Part shown: positions 6,658 through 11,684 of the stretch, in pieces
How positions within the stretch are numbered: the stretch's first letter is position 1
How the letters are laid out: each line of letters opens with the position of its first letter
Origin: Peptococcaceae bacterium UBA2264
GTDB lineage: Bacteria; Bacillota; Desulfitobacteriia; Desulfitobacteriales; Desulfitobacteriaceae
Assembly (NCBI GenBank): GCA_002347475.1
Contig: DDXI01000063.1
Coordinates: 1 to 17,863 of the forward strand
Direction: 5' to 3'
Length of the DNA stretch: 17,863 bases
Notes under the pieces: model-generated
What the model was told of the DNA's origin: nothing
Databases searched by the model: none
What the model saw: only the letters and a program-made list of their open reading frames with translations
Position numbers and translations under genes: made by a program

Positions 6658-7551
6658 TTATCCTAATATAGTAAGTAAAATGCTCAGCGTAATAATGCTT
6701 AACAAGGTACCGAACAAGGTGATAGAAGAAACCAAATCCGGCTCGCTATCATATTGCAGGGCATACATGGTGGTGATCGCTGCCGCAGGCATGGCCGCGG
6801 AAACGATCATCACTTTTGTCAATAGTGGTTCTGCCCCCAAACAGAAGGCAATTCCCCAGGCGATGAGGGGGGAGATAAGTAATCTCACAAGCAAAGCCAG
6901 GGATATCTTGCCCCATTGCAGATTATGGGGCTTAAGGTCAGCCAATTGCATACCCAAAGTTATCATGACGATTGGAATAGCAGCGTCAGCAACAAGACTG
7001 ATAGCATTATAGACATTGTCCGGCAAGGGCAGATTCAAATATTGCCAGAGTAATCCGGCAATGCTGCCCCAAATCATGGGTATCCTGACAACTGATAGCA
7101 GGGCGCCTCTGATATCCGTATTGCCCTTGGCGGCGTAATAAACCCCAAAAGTACTTATGATCGTCGTATGGAGTGTTAAGATAATCACCGCATACTCAAA
7201 TCCTTTTTCCCCATAGGCAAAAAGCATTACCGGAGCCCCGAAATTCCCGTTATTCATAAAGGCCGTTGACAAAATCAAGGCACTGGTAACTGAGGGACTG
7301 TACTTTTTCAGAAAGGCTAAGCCCTTCATTAACCAGATTATGATAAATGATAAGAGAAAAACGTATATGACCATTTGCAGGAAGGCATGATTCAATTCTG
7401 TCTGGTAAAACGTTCTGAACATTAAAGCCGGCACTGTCAGATATAAACCTGCTGTAGAAACAGATTTAATGTCCATGCGGAGCGCTTTTTGTCCTATGTA
7501 TCCCAGTAAAAATATCAGGCACACCGGGATAATTACGGTTAATATTGCCAT
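6658..7551 (-). CDS. AEC (auxin efflux carrier) family transporter
   Basis: This is a 297-residue, highly hydrophobic protein with about ten membrane spans and the two-half layout of the AEC/Mem_trans family. Supporting segments are LYLTVPALMFRTF near residue 35, STAFMNNGNFGAPV near 95, DAAIPIVMITLGMQLA near 190, and VSAAMPAAAITTMYALQY near 255. Bacterial members include malate, malonate and other organic acid carriers; the substrate here cannot be assigned. The start is supported by GGAGG nine bases ahead of ATG on the minus strand. A TGATATAAT extended -10 (minus strand, 7594-7602) lies about 45 bp upstream. It is transcribed alone and converges with the P-II gene. Confidence 0.85.
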   Translation of the reverse strand: MAILTVIIPVCLIFLLGYIGQKALRMDIKSVSTAGLYLTVPALMFRTFYQTELNHAFLQMVIYVFLLSFIIIWLMKGLAFLKKYSPSVTSALILSTAFMNNGNFGAPVMLFAYGEKGFEYAVIILTLHTTIISTFGVYYAAKGNTDIRGALLSVVRIPMIWGSIAGLLWQYLNLPLPDNVYNAISLVADAAIPIVMITLGMQLADLKPHNLQWGKISLALLVRLLISPLIAWGIAFCLGAEPLLTKVMIVSAAMPAAAITTMYALQYDSEPDLVSSITLFGTLLSIITLSILLTILG

Positions 7552-7593
7552 ACAATCAAGCCTCCGCCTGTCCCGTTTTTATTAAGTAACAAT

Positions 7594-7602
7594 ATTATAT
7601 CA
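7594..7602 (-). promoter_or_regulatory. extended -10 promoter element for the AEC gene
   Basis: On the minus strand the sequence reads TGATATAAT, a TG-extended -10 with a perfect TATAAT. It sits about 45 bp ahead of the start codon. No clear -35 is seen, which extended -10 promoters tolerate. Two copies of AAATATCA (7618-7625 and 7628-7635) lie just upstream. Confidence 0.45.
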
Positions 7603-7667
7603 CCAACGCTATTCATTAAATATCAATAAATATCAGTGTTTCTCGGACACATTTTATTTGCCTGCGC

Positions 7668-7680
7668 CACACCAGGTGTG
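7668..7680. promoter_or_regulatory. perfect palindrome between divergent promoters
   Basis: CACACC-A-GGTGTG is a perfect 6+6 inverted repeat with a 1-nt centre. It lies 29 bp upstream of the -35 of the rightward promoter and about 66 bp upstream of the leftward -10, a plausible operator for either. Confidence 0.4.
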
Positions 7681-7708
7681 ATTTCATTACCAACAGTTGC
7701 CAAAACCG

Positions 7709-7738
7709 TTGACATTCTTTAGGGGTATTAGCTATACT
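7709..7738 (+). promoter_or_regulatory. promoter of the DUF1659-DUF2922-YvrJ-amidase cassette
   Basis: TTGACA (7709-7714) and TATACT (7733-7738) are separated by 18 bp, a good vegetative-type promoter. Transcription should begin near 7743-7746, right where the LexA-type palindrome begins. Confidence 0.75.
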
Positions 7739-7745
7739 AACAACA

Positions 7746-7757
7746 GAACATATGTTC
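7746..7757. promoter_or_regulatory. LexA (SOS) box
   Basis: GAACATATGTTC is a perfect 12-bp palindrome and matches the core GAAC-RNRY-GTTY of the Bacillus-type LexA/DinR site. It starts 7 bp after the -10, so a bound repressor would cover the transcription start. The family of LexA in this organism is not in view. Confidence 0.7.
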
Positions 7758-7823
7758 CCGGGCAGGGGAACAGTTTACCAGAACCCTTCCTGCCCGGAGG
7801 CTGGTAAACATTTTTCCTGGAGG

Positions 7824-7855
7824 AAAGCAGTCGGCAGGACCGGCTGCTTTTTGCT
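7824..7855 (+). terminator. intrinsic terminator inside the cassette leader
   Basis: AAAGCAGTCGG (7824-7834) pairs with CCGGCTGCTTT (7840-7850) over 11 bp with one G-U and a CAGGA loop, then TTGCTT. No plus-strand gene ends upstream, so it must act on the leader transcript itself. The 5' arm overlaps GGAAA (7822-7826), which could pair with TTTCC (7813-7817) as an alternative fold. Confidence 0.75.
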
Positions 7856-7896
7856 TGGGGGCATCTGTTCGGATAACCCGGAAAGGAGGTGAGAAC

Positions 7897-8124
7897 ATGG
7901 CTGTAACTTCCAGTGCCCAAGGCTCAGTATTAGTGGCCACCTATCAAACCGGACTCAGCGCAGCTGGGGCGCCCGTCCTGCGCCAGCGCAGTTTCCCCAA
8001 TGTCAAAGCTGATGCCCTTGATCAGGATGTTTTTGATGTCGCCCAGGCTCTTTACGGGCTGCAGGATTATCCCCTTATTACCGTACGCCGGGATGATCGT
8101 TTTGAACTGACTGCCGCTGTTTAG
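7897..8124 (+). CDS. DUF1659 family small protein
   Basis: This 75-residue protein resembles the DUF1659 family of small Firmicutes proteins. The fit is in its length, in the middle QRSFPNVKADALDQDVFDVAQALYGLQDYPL, and in the short basic-to-hydrophobic end VRRDDRFELTAAV. There is no signal peptide and no membrane span. The ATG at 7897 is preceded by AAGGAGGTGA (7883-7892), a near-ideal ribosome binding site; an upstream in-frame start at 7855 would be non-family sequence across that site. The function of the family is unknown. It is nearly always found next to DUF2922 and YvrJ genes, as here. It is the first gene after the LexA box and leader terminator. Confidence 0.8.
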   Translation: MAVTSSAQGSVLVATYQTGLSAAGAPVLRQRSFPNVKADALDQDVFDVAQALYGLQDYPLITVRRDDRFELTAAV

Positions 8125-8150
8125 GCAGACGTAAATAACTGTTCAGCCAA

Positions 8151-8186
8151 CGGTAAGACCGGTAATACTGGTAACGCGGGTAACGA
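8151..8186 (+). repeat. 9-bp tandem repeat (four diverged copies) between DUF1659 and DUF2922
   Basis: The units CGGTAAGAC, CGGTAATAC, TGGTAACGC and GGGTAACGA run from 8151 to 8186, sharing GGTAA. The repeat is in the same frame as the preceding DUF1659 gene but after its TAG stop, where it would read as Gly-Lys/Asn-X triplets. Confidence 0.7.
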
Positions 8187-8207
8187 ACAGAGAAAGGAGG
8201 AAATAAG

Positions 8208-8447
8208 ATGGCTGTTACAACCAATAAAGTCTTGCGCATGACTTTCAGTGATACTTTGGGCGGTGCTTTCAGCATTACCCTGCCGGAGCCCAAGATCGAC
8301 CTGACTGCTTTGCAGATCGAAACGGTCATGGATCTGATCATCGCCAGAAATGTCTTTGCGGGAGCAGGCGGGGCCTTGCTGGCCAAGAAAGACATCAAAA
8401 TCATTGGAACCACAACGGACGATCTTTATGACGCCCCGGCTGTTTAA
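8208..8447 (+). CDS. DUF2922 family small protein
   Basis: This 79-residue protein fits DUF2922. It has an N-terminal LRMTFSDTLGGAFSITLPEPK stretch, a central helix (ALQIETVMDLIIARNVF), and a C-terminal DIKIIGTTTDDLYD. No signal peptide or membrane span is seen. AAGGAGG is placed correctly ahead of the ATG. The function is unknown; the gene occurs with DUF1659 and YvrJ genes in Bacilli and Clostridia, and its order here (DUF1659, DUF2922, YvrJ) is the common one. It shares the MAVTTNK/MAVTSSA type of start with the preceding gene, which could reflect common ancestry or chance. Confidence 0.8.
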   Translation: MAVTTNKVLRMTFSDTLGGAFSITLPEPKIDLTALQIETVMDLIIARNVFAGAGGALLAKKDIKIIGTTTDDLYDAPAV

Positions 8448-8468
8448 GCTGGCAGACAGGTCTGAAGG

Positions 8469-8564
8469 GTATTCGATGAGTATTCGATGAATCAGGGTAT
8501 TTGTTGAGTACTCGATGAGTATTCAATGAACAAAGAGTATTCGATTAATCTGGAAATTCGATGA
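8469..8564 (+). repeat. 11-bp degenerate repeat array (seven copies)
   Basis: Copies of GTATTCGATGA occur at 8469, 8480, 8497, 8508, 8519 and 8537, with a shortened one at 8555-8564. Some are head to tail, others are separated by 6-7 bp spacers beginning ATC or AC. They fill the gap between the DUF2922 stop and the hairpin upstream of the YvrJ gene. Confidence 0.85.
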
Positions 8565-8585
8565 ATCGAGAAAAAAGTAATAAAC

Positions 8586-8625
8586 TCCTCAGTTGCTGCC
8601 GGTATATCCGGCAAGCAGCTGAGGA
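8586..8625 (+). other. 17-bp hairpin just upstream of the YvrJ gene
   Basis: TCCTCAGTTGCTGCCGG (8586-8602) pairs with 8608-8625 around a TATAT loop, 17 pairs with one G-U and one bulged A. It is followed on the plus strand by A-rich sequence, not T's, so it is not a terminator for this operon. It ends about 20 bases ahead of the YvrJ ribosome binding site and may stabilise the 3' mRNA or divide expression between the two halves of the cassette. Confidence 0.7.
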
Positions 8626-8659
8626 ATTAAAAAAATGGAAGGAAAGGAAGGAAACAGGT

Positions 8660-8824
8660 ATGGAAGAAATCATGAAACTGGCCGGCAATTTTGGTTTTCC
8701 GATCGCAGTCAGTGCTTATCTGCTGGTGCGGATCGAGGGCAAGCTCAATGAACTGTCCGCCAGCATTACCGAATTGGCTCAGGCTATTGCTGTTTTGAAA
8801 GTGAAGGGAGAGGTGCAGATATAA
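8660..8824 (+). CDS. YvrJ family small membrane protein
   Basis: This is a 54-residue peptide. Its N-terminal NFGFPIAVSAYLLVRIEGKL is one probable membrane span and the signature of the YvrJ family, followed by an amphipathic helix (LNELSASITELAQAIAVLKVKGE). Small single-span proteins of this shape resemble holins and BhlA-like peptides, but YvrJ has no proven function. The ATG at 8660 is chosen for its fit to family length and for AAGGAAGG upstream. A longer frame from 8561 would add a charged, non-family extension encoded across the hairpin. The stop codon overlaps the start of the amidase gene (TAATG), so the two are probably translationally coupled. Confidence 0.8.
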   Translation: MEEIMKLAGNFGFPIAVSAYLLVRIEGKLNELSASITELAQAIAVLKVKGEVQI

Positions 8825-9330
8825 TGGATTGGCAAAAGATTGTGATACACCATTCGGCAAGCCCGGTTGCCGTCCGGCGCGGCGGGCAAGTGGTTCCTGT
8901 GAATGCGGCCATGATCCGGGAATGGCATCTGACCAAGGGCTGGAGCGATATCGGCTATCATTTCGTAATCCTGCCGGACGGAAGCTGTGAGAGCGGCCGG
9001 CCGCTTTATCGCCCGGGGGCGCACTGCATAGCCTCCAACCGCAATTTCTGCGGGATCGGCATTTGCCTGGTCGGCAACTTCAGTGAGACAGAGGTGCCTG
9101 ATGTCCAGTTGCGAGGCTTAGGCGCCAAGGTGCAAGCTTTGCTGGCGGCCTATCATCTGCAGGTTCAGGATGTGGAGCTGCACCGGGAGGTTCCCGGTGC
9201 AGCGACAGAATGTCCCGGCCGGTATTTCCCGGCAGATCTTCTGGAGAAGGAACTGCAGGAAATGTTTTGTGTGGCGGGATCCGGAAAAAGCGGGGGAAGT
9301 CAGGCTGCCCGGGTTTCCGACATATGGTAA
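8824..9330 (+). CDS. N-acetylmuramoyl-L-alanine amidase, Amidase_2/PGRP type
   Basis: The 168-residue protein has the T7-lysozyme-like fold: IVIHHSA (zinc ligand candidates H9, H10), the DIGYHFVILPDG strand, the GAHC..NRNFCGIGICLVGNF core, and the second zinc pair H120 (ELHREV) and C130 (ECPG). It should cleave the bond between MurNAc and L-alanine in peptidoglycan. There is no signal peptide and no cell-wall-binding domain, so it would need a holin-like path out, as phage endolysins do. The YvrJ peptide directly upstream and overlapping by one base could be that path. GGGAGAGG precedes the start. A terminator follows 140 bp downstream, ending the cassette. Confidence 0.88.
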   Translation: MDWQKIVIHHSASPVAVRRGGQVVPVNAAMIREWHLTKGWSDIGYHFVILPDGSCESGRPLYRPGAHCIASNRNFCGIGICLVGNFSETEVPDVQLRGLGAKVQALLAAYHLQVQDVELHREVPGAATECPGRYFPADLLEKELQEMFCVAGSGKSGGSQAARVSDIW

Positions 9331-9470
9331 AGGGATTATGCCGGTTTTAACTCAGGGAGCCTGGCTGCCTGAACGCAGCGTTTGCCAGAAAATCCTGGCA
9401 GGAAATTATATCTGTCCAGAAAACCAGAAAAAAAAGAGTCCTATAGAATCAAATTTTAAAAATATTTATC

Positions 9471-9508
9471 AAAGGTGTCGGTTTCCAGAACCGGTGCCTT
9501 TTTGTTTT
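9471..9508 (+). terminator. intrinsic terminator closing the amidase cassette
   Basis: AAAGGTGTCGGTT (9471-9483) pairs without mismatch (three G-U) with AACCGGTGCCTTT (9489-9501) around TCCAG, followed by TTGTTTTA. It overlaps the 5' end of the regulator fragment that follows. The 140 bases between the amidase stop and this terminator hold only a small TGCCAG/CTGGCA hairpin (9383-9400). Confidence 0.85.
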
Positions 9509-9747
9509 ATGACATACTACAGAAATCGCCGGGAATCCAGACAAAGGTATTTGCAGAGTTGTTTGGAAGAACTCCCCGCACGATCCAGAGGGATATTTGT
9601 AACTTGCGTAAAATGGGGTTCAATATCGACTCTTCTACAGGAGCAGCCGGAGGATTTGCTACCCGAGATTCATATTACTTTAAGCCACTGGTTTTTTCGG
9701 GAGTAGAACCCTTGGCTATTTTTATTGCCATACAGATAATGGGCTGA
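9475..9747 (+). pseudogene. truncated YafY/WYL-type transcriptional regulator (HTH part only)
   Basis: The frame encodes 90 residues that match the N-terminal helix-turn-helix of YafY/DeoR-like regulators: FLFYDILQKSPGIQTKVFAELFG, TPRTIQRDICNLRKMGF (recognition helix and RDI signature), GAAGGF, and the FKPLVFSGVEPLAIFIAI start of the linker. Full-length relatives are about 300 residues with a WYL ligand-binding domain; here the frame ends at IQIMG, so the whole WYL domain is missing. The only upstream start is a GTG inside the arm of the cassette terminator, with no ribosome binding site. The stop lies 3 bases before the lone CRISPR-like repeat. It is best read as a gene remnant left by a deletion; a short expressed DNA-binding protein is less likely. 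Confidence 0.7.
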
Positions 9748-9750
9748 TTT

Positions 9751-9782
9751 GTCGCACCCCGTGTGGGTGCGTGGATTTATTT
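9751..9782 (+). CRISPR. orphan type I-C-like CRISPR repeat (single, degenerate 3' end)
   Basis: Positions 9751-9777 read GTCGCACCCC, GTGTGGGTGC, GTGGATT, the pattern of type I-C repeats (GTCGC, a GC-rich inverted repeat, GTGGATTGAAAY). The last five bases are TATTT instead of GAAAY. Only one copy exists and no spacer or cas gene is nearby, so there is no functional array. The inner CGCACCC/GGGTGCG inverted repeat followed by ATTTATTTTTA could alternatively serve as a simple terminator. Confidence 0.5.
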
Positions 9783-9868
9783 TTATCTGTCCTGGAAATG
9801 AAATTATCAGAAAAATAACGGAATGTGTCTGGGTATGGTAATTAAAAAATGAAAATCAAATGTTAATT

Positions 9869-9875
9869 TGTCGAA
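9869..9875 (+). promoter_or_regulatory. Spo0A-box match
   Basis: TGTCGAA, in the context TTTGTCGAAAT, is a perfect match to the 7-bp Spo0A box. A 7-mer is easily found by chance in 18 kb, so the call rests on its place about 190 bp ahead of a secreted protein gene and directly next to a direct repeat. Confidence 0.3.
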
Positions 9876-9962
9876 ATAAAATAGGACTAATAGATCATTG
9901 AAATAATACTAATGGGACATTTCCATATGAAAGATAGAAATATAAAATAGGACTAATAGATC
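9876..9962 (+). repeat. 21-bp direct repeat pair upstream of the PxKF protein
   Basis: The segment 9876-9896 is repeated exactly at 9942-9962, with core AATAGGACTAATAGATC and a 66-bp period. A shorter look-alike (AATACTAATGGGAC) lies between them at 9905-9918. No clear promoter hexamers are seen. The rest of the gap from 9783 to 10017 is AT-rich, without other recognisable signals. Confidence 0.85.
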
Positions 9963-10056
9963 TGAGTATGAAGTAATCCAGGAAATCAGGCAATTATTGT
10001 AGTGCCTTGTAGTAATAATGGAATCAAAAAAGAATATGAGGGGGAGGTTGGTTCTG

Positions 10057-11511
10057 TTGCAGAACTCAGGGAAACATTCCAGGTTCAAATTATTGTATAT
10101 CACTATGATTACATTTTCTTTAATTGTGATTTTTGCGGGTAATGTTTTGGCATCTTCAATTACTAACGGCGGGTTCGAGACAGGTGATCTTTCCGGCTGG
10201 GATACTTTTATACCTGCAGGGGGAAGCATTATCGCGACAAACAACCCGCTATCAGTTGAACAATTTTCCATGAGCCCAATAGAGGGTAATTATTTCGCTC
10301 TTATCAGATCCAACTCTATCGCAAATTATTATACGGCCTTGTCCCAGCCGTTCTACGCGTCTGCCGGCAGCAAAATTTGTGGCTGGGCATTTTTTAAAAC
10401 GAAAGATTCTTATCTTGGCATCTACAATGATGCAAGCCTGGTCGTTACTAAAACAGGGAGCGCTGCTGATAATATATTATTTCAGGAAAGCGTATCTTCT
10501 GTAGGTGATAATGGGATTACACCATGGAAATATTGGGAATATTATTTTCCAGCTTCCGGTACATATACAATTGAAGCAAAGGTTGCCAATATAGGAGATC
10601 GCTATAATAACAGTTATATAGGCATTGATGATGTGAAGTTAATTACACCCGCTCCGGTGCTTTCAGTACCTGCCGATATTACGGCAGAAGCAACCGGTAT
10701 AACCACCCCGGTTACGCTGGGCGAGGCCACCGCCGATGGCATCTTACCGCTTACCATCACAAATGATGCCCCGGCTGAATTCCCGCTGGGGACAACCGTT
10801 GTTACCTGGACCGCCGTTGATGCTTACGGCAACTCAGCTTCGGCCAGCCAGGTGGTAACCATTTTTGATAATACTGCTCCGGAGATAACGGCCGCTGTAG
10901 AAGATGGCGCTGAATTTACCTTAAACGAGCCGGCAACATTCACTTGGTCTGCCAGTGACGGGCAATCGGGCCTTGCTGCAGCAGACTGCGCTTATCAGAG
11001 TGGCGCTGCCCTGGACACTTCAACAGTGGGAGAGAAGACCATTAACATTACTGCTGTTGATAATGCTGGTAATACGACTGTAAAAGCTATTAAATACTAT
11101 GTGAGATATTCCTTTATTGGCCTGTTTTCCCCGGTTAATCCGGACGCCAGAATATACCAATCAGGAAGTTCTATTCCCGTCAAGTTCCGCTTGGAGGATG
11201 CCAATGGCAGCTGTATAAAGACAGCAACAGCCGCAATAAGTTATGCCCCTGTAGATCCTTCTTTATATTTAATCGCTCAGACAACCTGCAACTCCAGGAC
11301 AATTGATCCAGCCCGGTTTACCGGTGCCAAGGGGCCAAAGGCTGAAGTCCAGCTTATGGTCGCCGAGACAAGCGAGTTCTTCCGCTTTGATGAAGCTAAA
11401 ATGCAGTATATATACAATTTTTCTACCGCCGGATTTGCAGCCGGTGAGTACGATATCAAAATCACACTTGACGACGGCACTGAAAACATAATAAGGATTA
11501 TTCTCAGGTAG
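10057..11511 (+). CDS. secreted surface protein with HYR and PxKF-type domains
   Basis: The protein has 484 residues from the TTG at 10057, chosen because AGGGGGAGG (10039-10047) lies nine bases upstream. ATGs at 10018 and 10036 lack a ribosome binding site and would add residues before a clean signal peptide. Basic KHSRFK, the hydrophobic LLYITMITFSLIVIFAG and the cleavage-like NVLASS form the signal. The mature part starts with a jelly-roll, carbohydrate-binding-like NGGFETGDLSGW domain. It continues with a HYR/Ig-like domain (FPLGTTVVTWTAVDAYGN) and a second Ig-like domain (WSASDGQSGL, TAVDNAGN). It ends with a PxKF-type domain (GLFSPVNPDARIYQSGSSIPVKFRLED). No LPXTG, S-layer or dockerin anchor is seen, so it is probably secreted or loosely wall-bound. 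Adhesion or polysaccharide binding is a reasonable guess only. Confidence 0.8.
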   Translation: MQNSGKHSRFKLLYITMITFSLIVIFAGNVLASSITNGGFETGDLSGWDTFIPAGGSIIATNNPLSVEQFSMSPIEGNYFALIRSNSIANYYTALSQPFYASAGSKICGWAFFKTKDSYLGIYNDASLVVTKTGSAADNILFQESVSSVGDNGITPWKYWEYYFPASGTYTIEAKVANIGDRYNNSYIGIDDVKLITPAPVLSVPADITAEATGITTPVTLGEATADGILPLTITNDAPAEFPLGTTVVTWTAVDAYGNSASASQVVTIFDNTAPEITAAVEDGAEFTLNEPATFTWSASDGQSGLAAADCAYQSGAALDTSTVGEKTINITAVDNAGNTTVKAIKYYVRYSFIGLFSPVNPDARIYQSGSSIPVKFRLEDANGSCIKTATAAISYAPVDPSLYLIAQTTCNSRTIDPARFTGAKGPKAEVQLMVAETSEFFRFDEAKMQYIYNFSTAGFAAGEYDIKITLDDGTENIIRIILR

Positions 11512-11607
11512 AAAACATCAGAAATTAAAACAACCACCCGCCAAAAGAAGCGTTCACTTAGGGATTGAACAAAAACTAAGTCAACAGCTTCAAACGGGGG
11601 GCAAAAA

Positions 11608-11662
11608 AGAGACCAGTCACATTCAAGCGTGGGTGCTTGCTGTGGCTGGTCTTTATTTTTTG
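11608..11662. terminator. bidirectional terminator between the PxKF and HigA genes
   Basis: AGACCAG (11610-11616) and CACA pair with TGTG and CTGGTCT, and an inner CAAGC/GCTTG continues the stem around a GTGGGT loop. The plus strand continues TTATTTTTT and the minus strand CTTTTTT, so the hairpin can end both convergent genes. Confidence 0.85.
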
Positions 11663-11684
11663 GTGCTTGTATAAATAAGCTATT

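Larger units (their letters stand above)
7745..7855 (+). ncRNA. structured leader RNA with interlocked helices (unassigned)
   Basis: Two perfect 9-bp helices interlock. CCGGGCAGG (7758-7766) pairs with CCTGCCCGG (7789-7797), and GTTTACCAG (7773-7781) pairs with CTGGTAAAC (7801-7809). The order A-B-A'-B' is that of an H-type pseudoknot, though the linker of only three bases (7798-7800) is short for a full 9-bp helix, so the two may instead be mutually exclusive. GTTCCC (7754-7759) can also pair with GGGAAC (7766-7771). An intrinsic terminator follows at once. The unit is either a riboswitch-like attenuator for the DUF1659 gene or a free-standing SOS-controlled small RNA of about 105 nt. It does not match a known riboswitch class that I can recognise. 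Confidence 0.6.

Noticed and set aside
8561..8659. N-terminal extension of the YvrJ protein from ATG 8561
   Set aside because: It would be translated across a 17-bp hairpin, has no good ribosome binding site and exceeds the family length; the start at 8660 fits.
9751..9800. A working CRISPR array
   Set aside because: Only one repeat is present, with no second copy within repeat-spacer distance and no cas genes in the window.
9905..9950. Promoter hexamers for the PxKF gene (TTGAAA, TATAAA)
   Set aside because: No pair has acceptable 16-18 bp spacing; any choice would be arbitrary in such AT-rich sequence.
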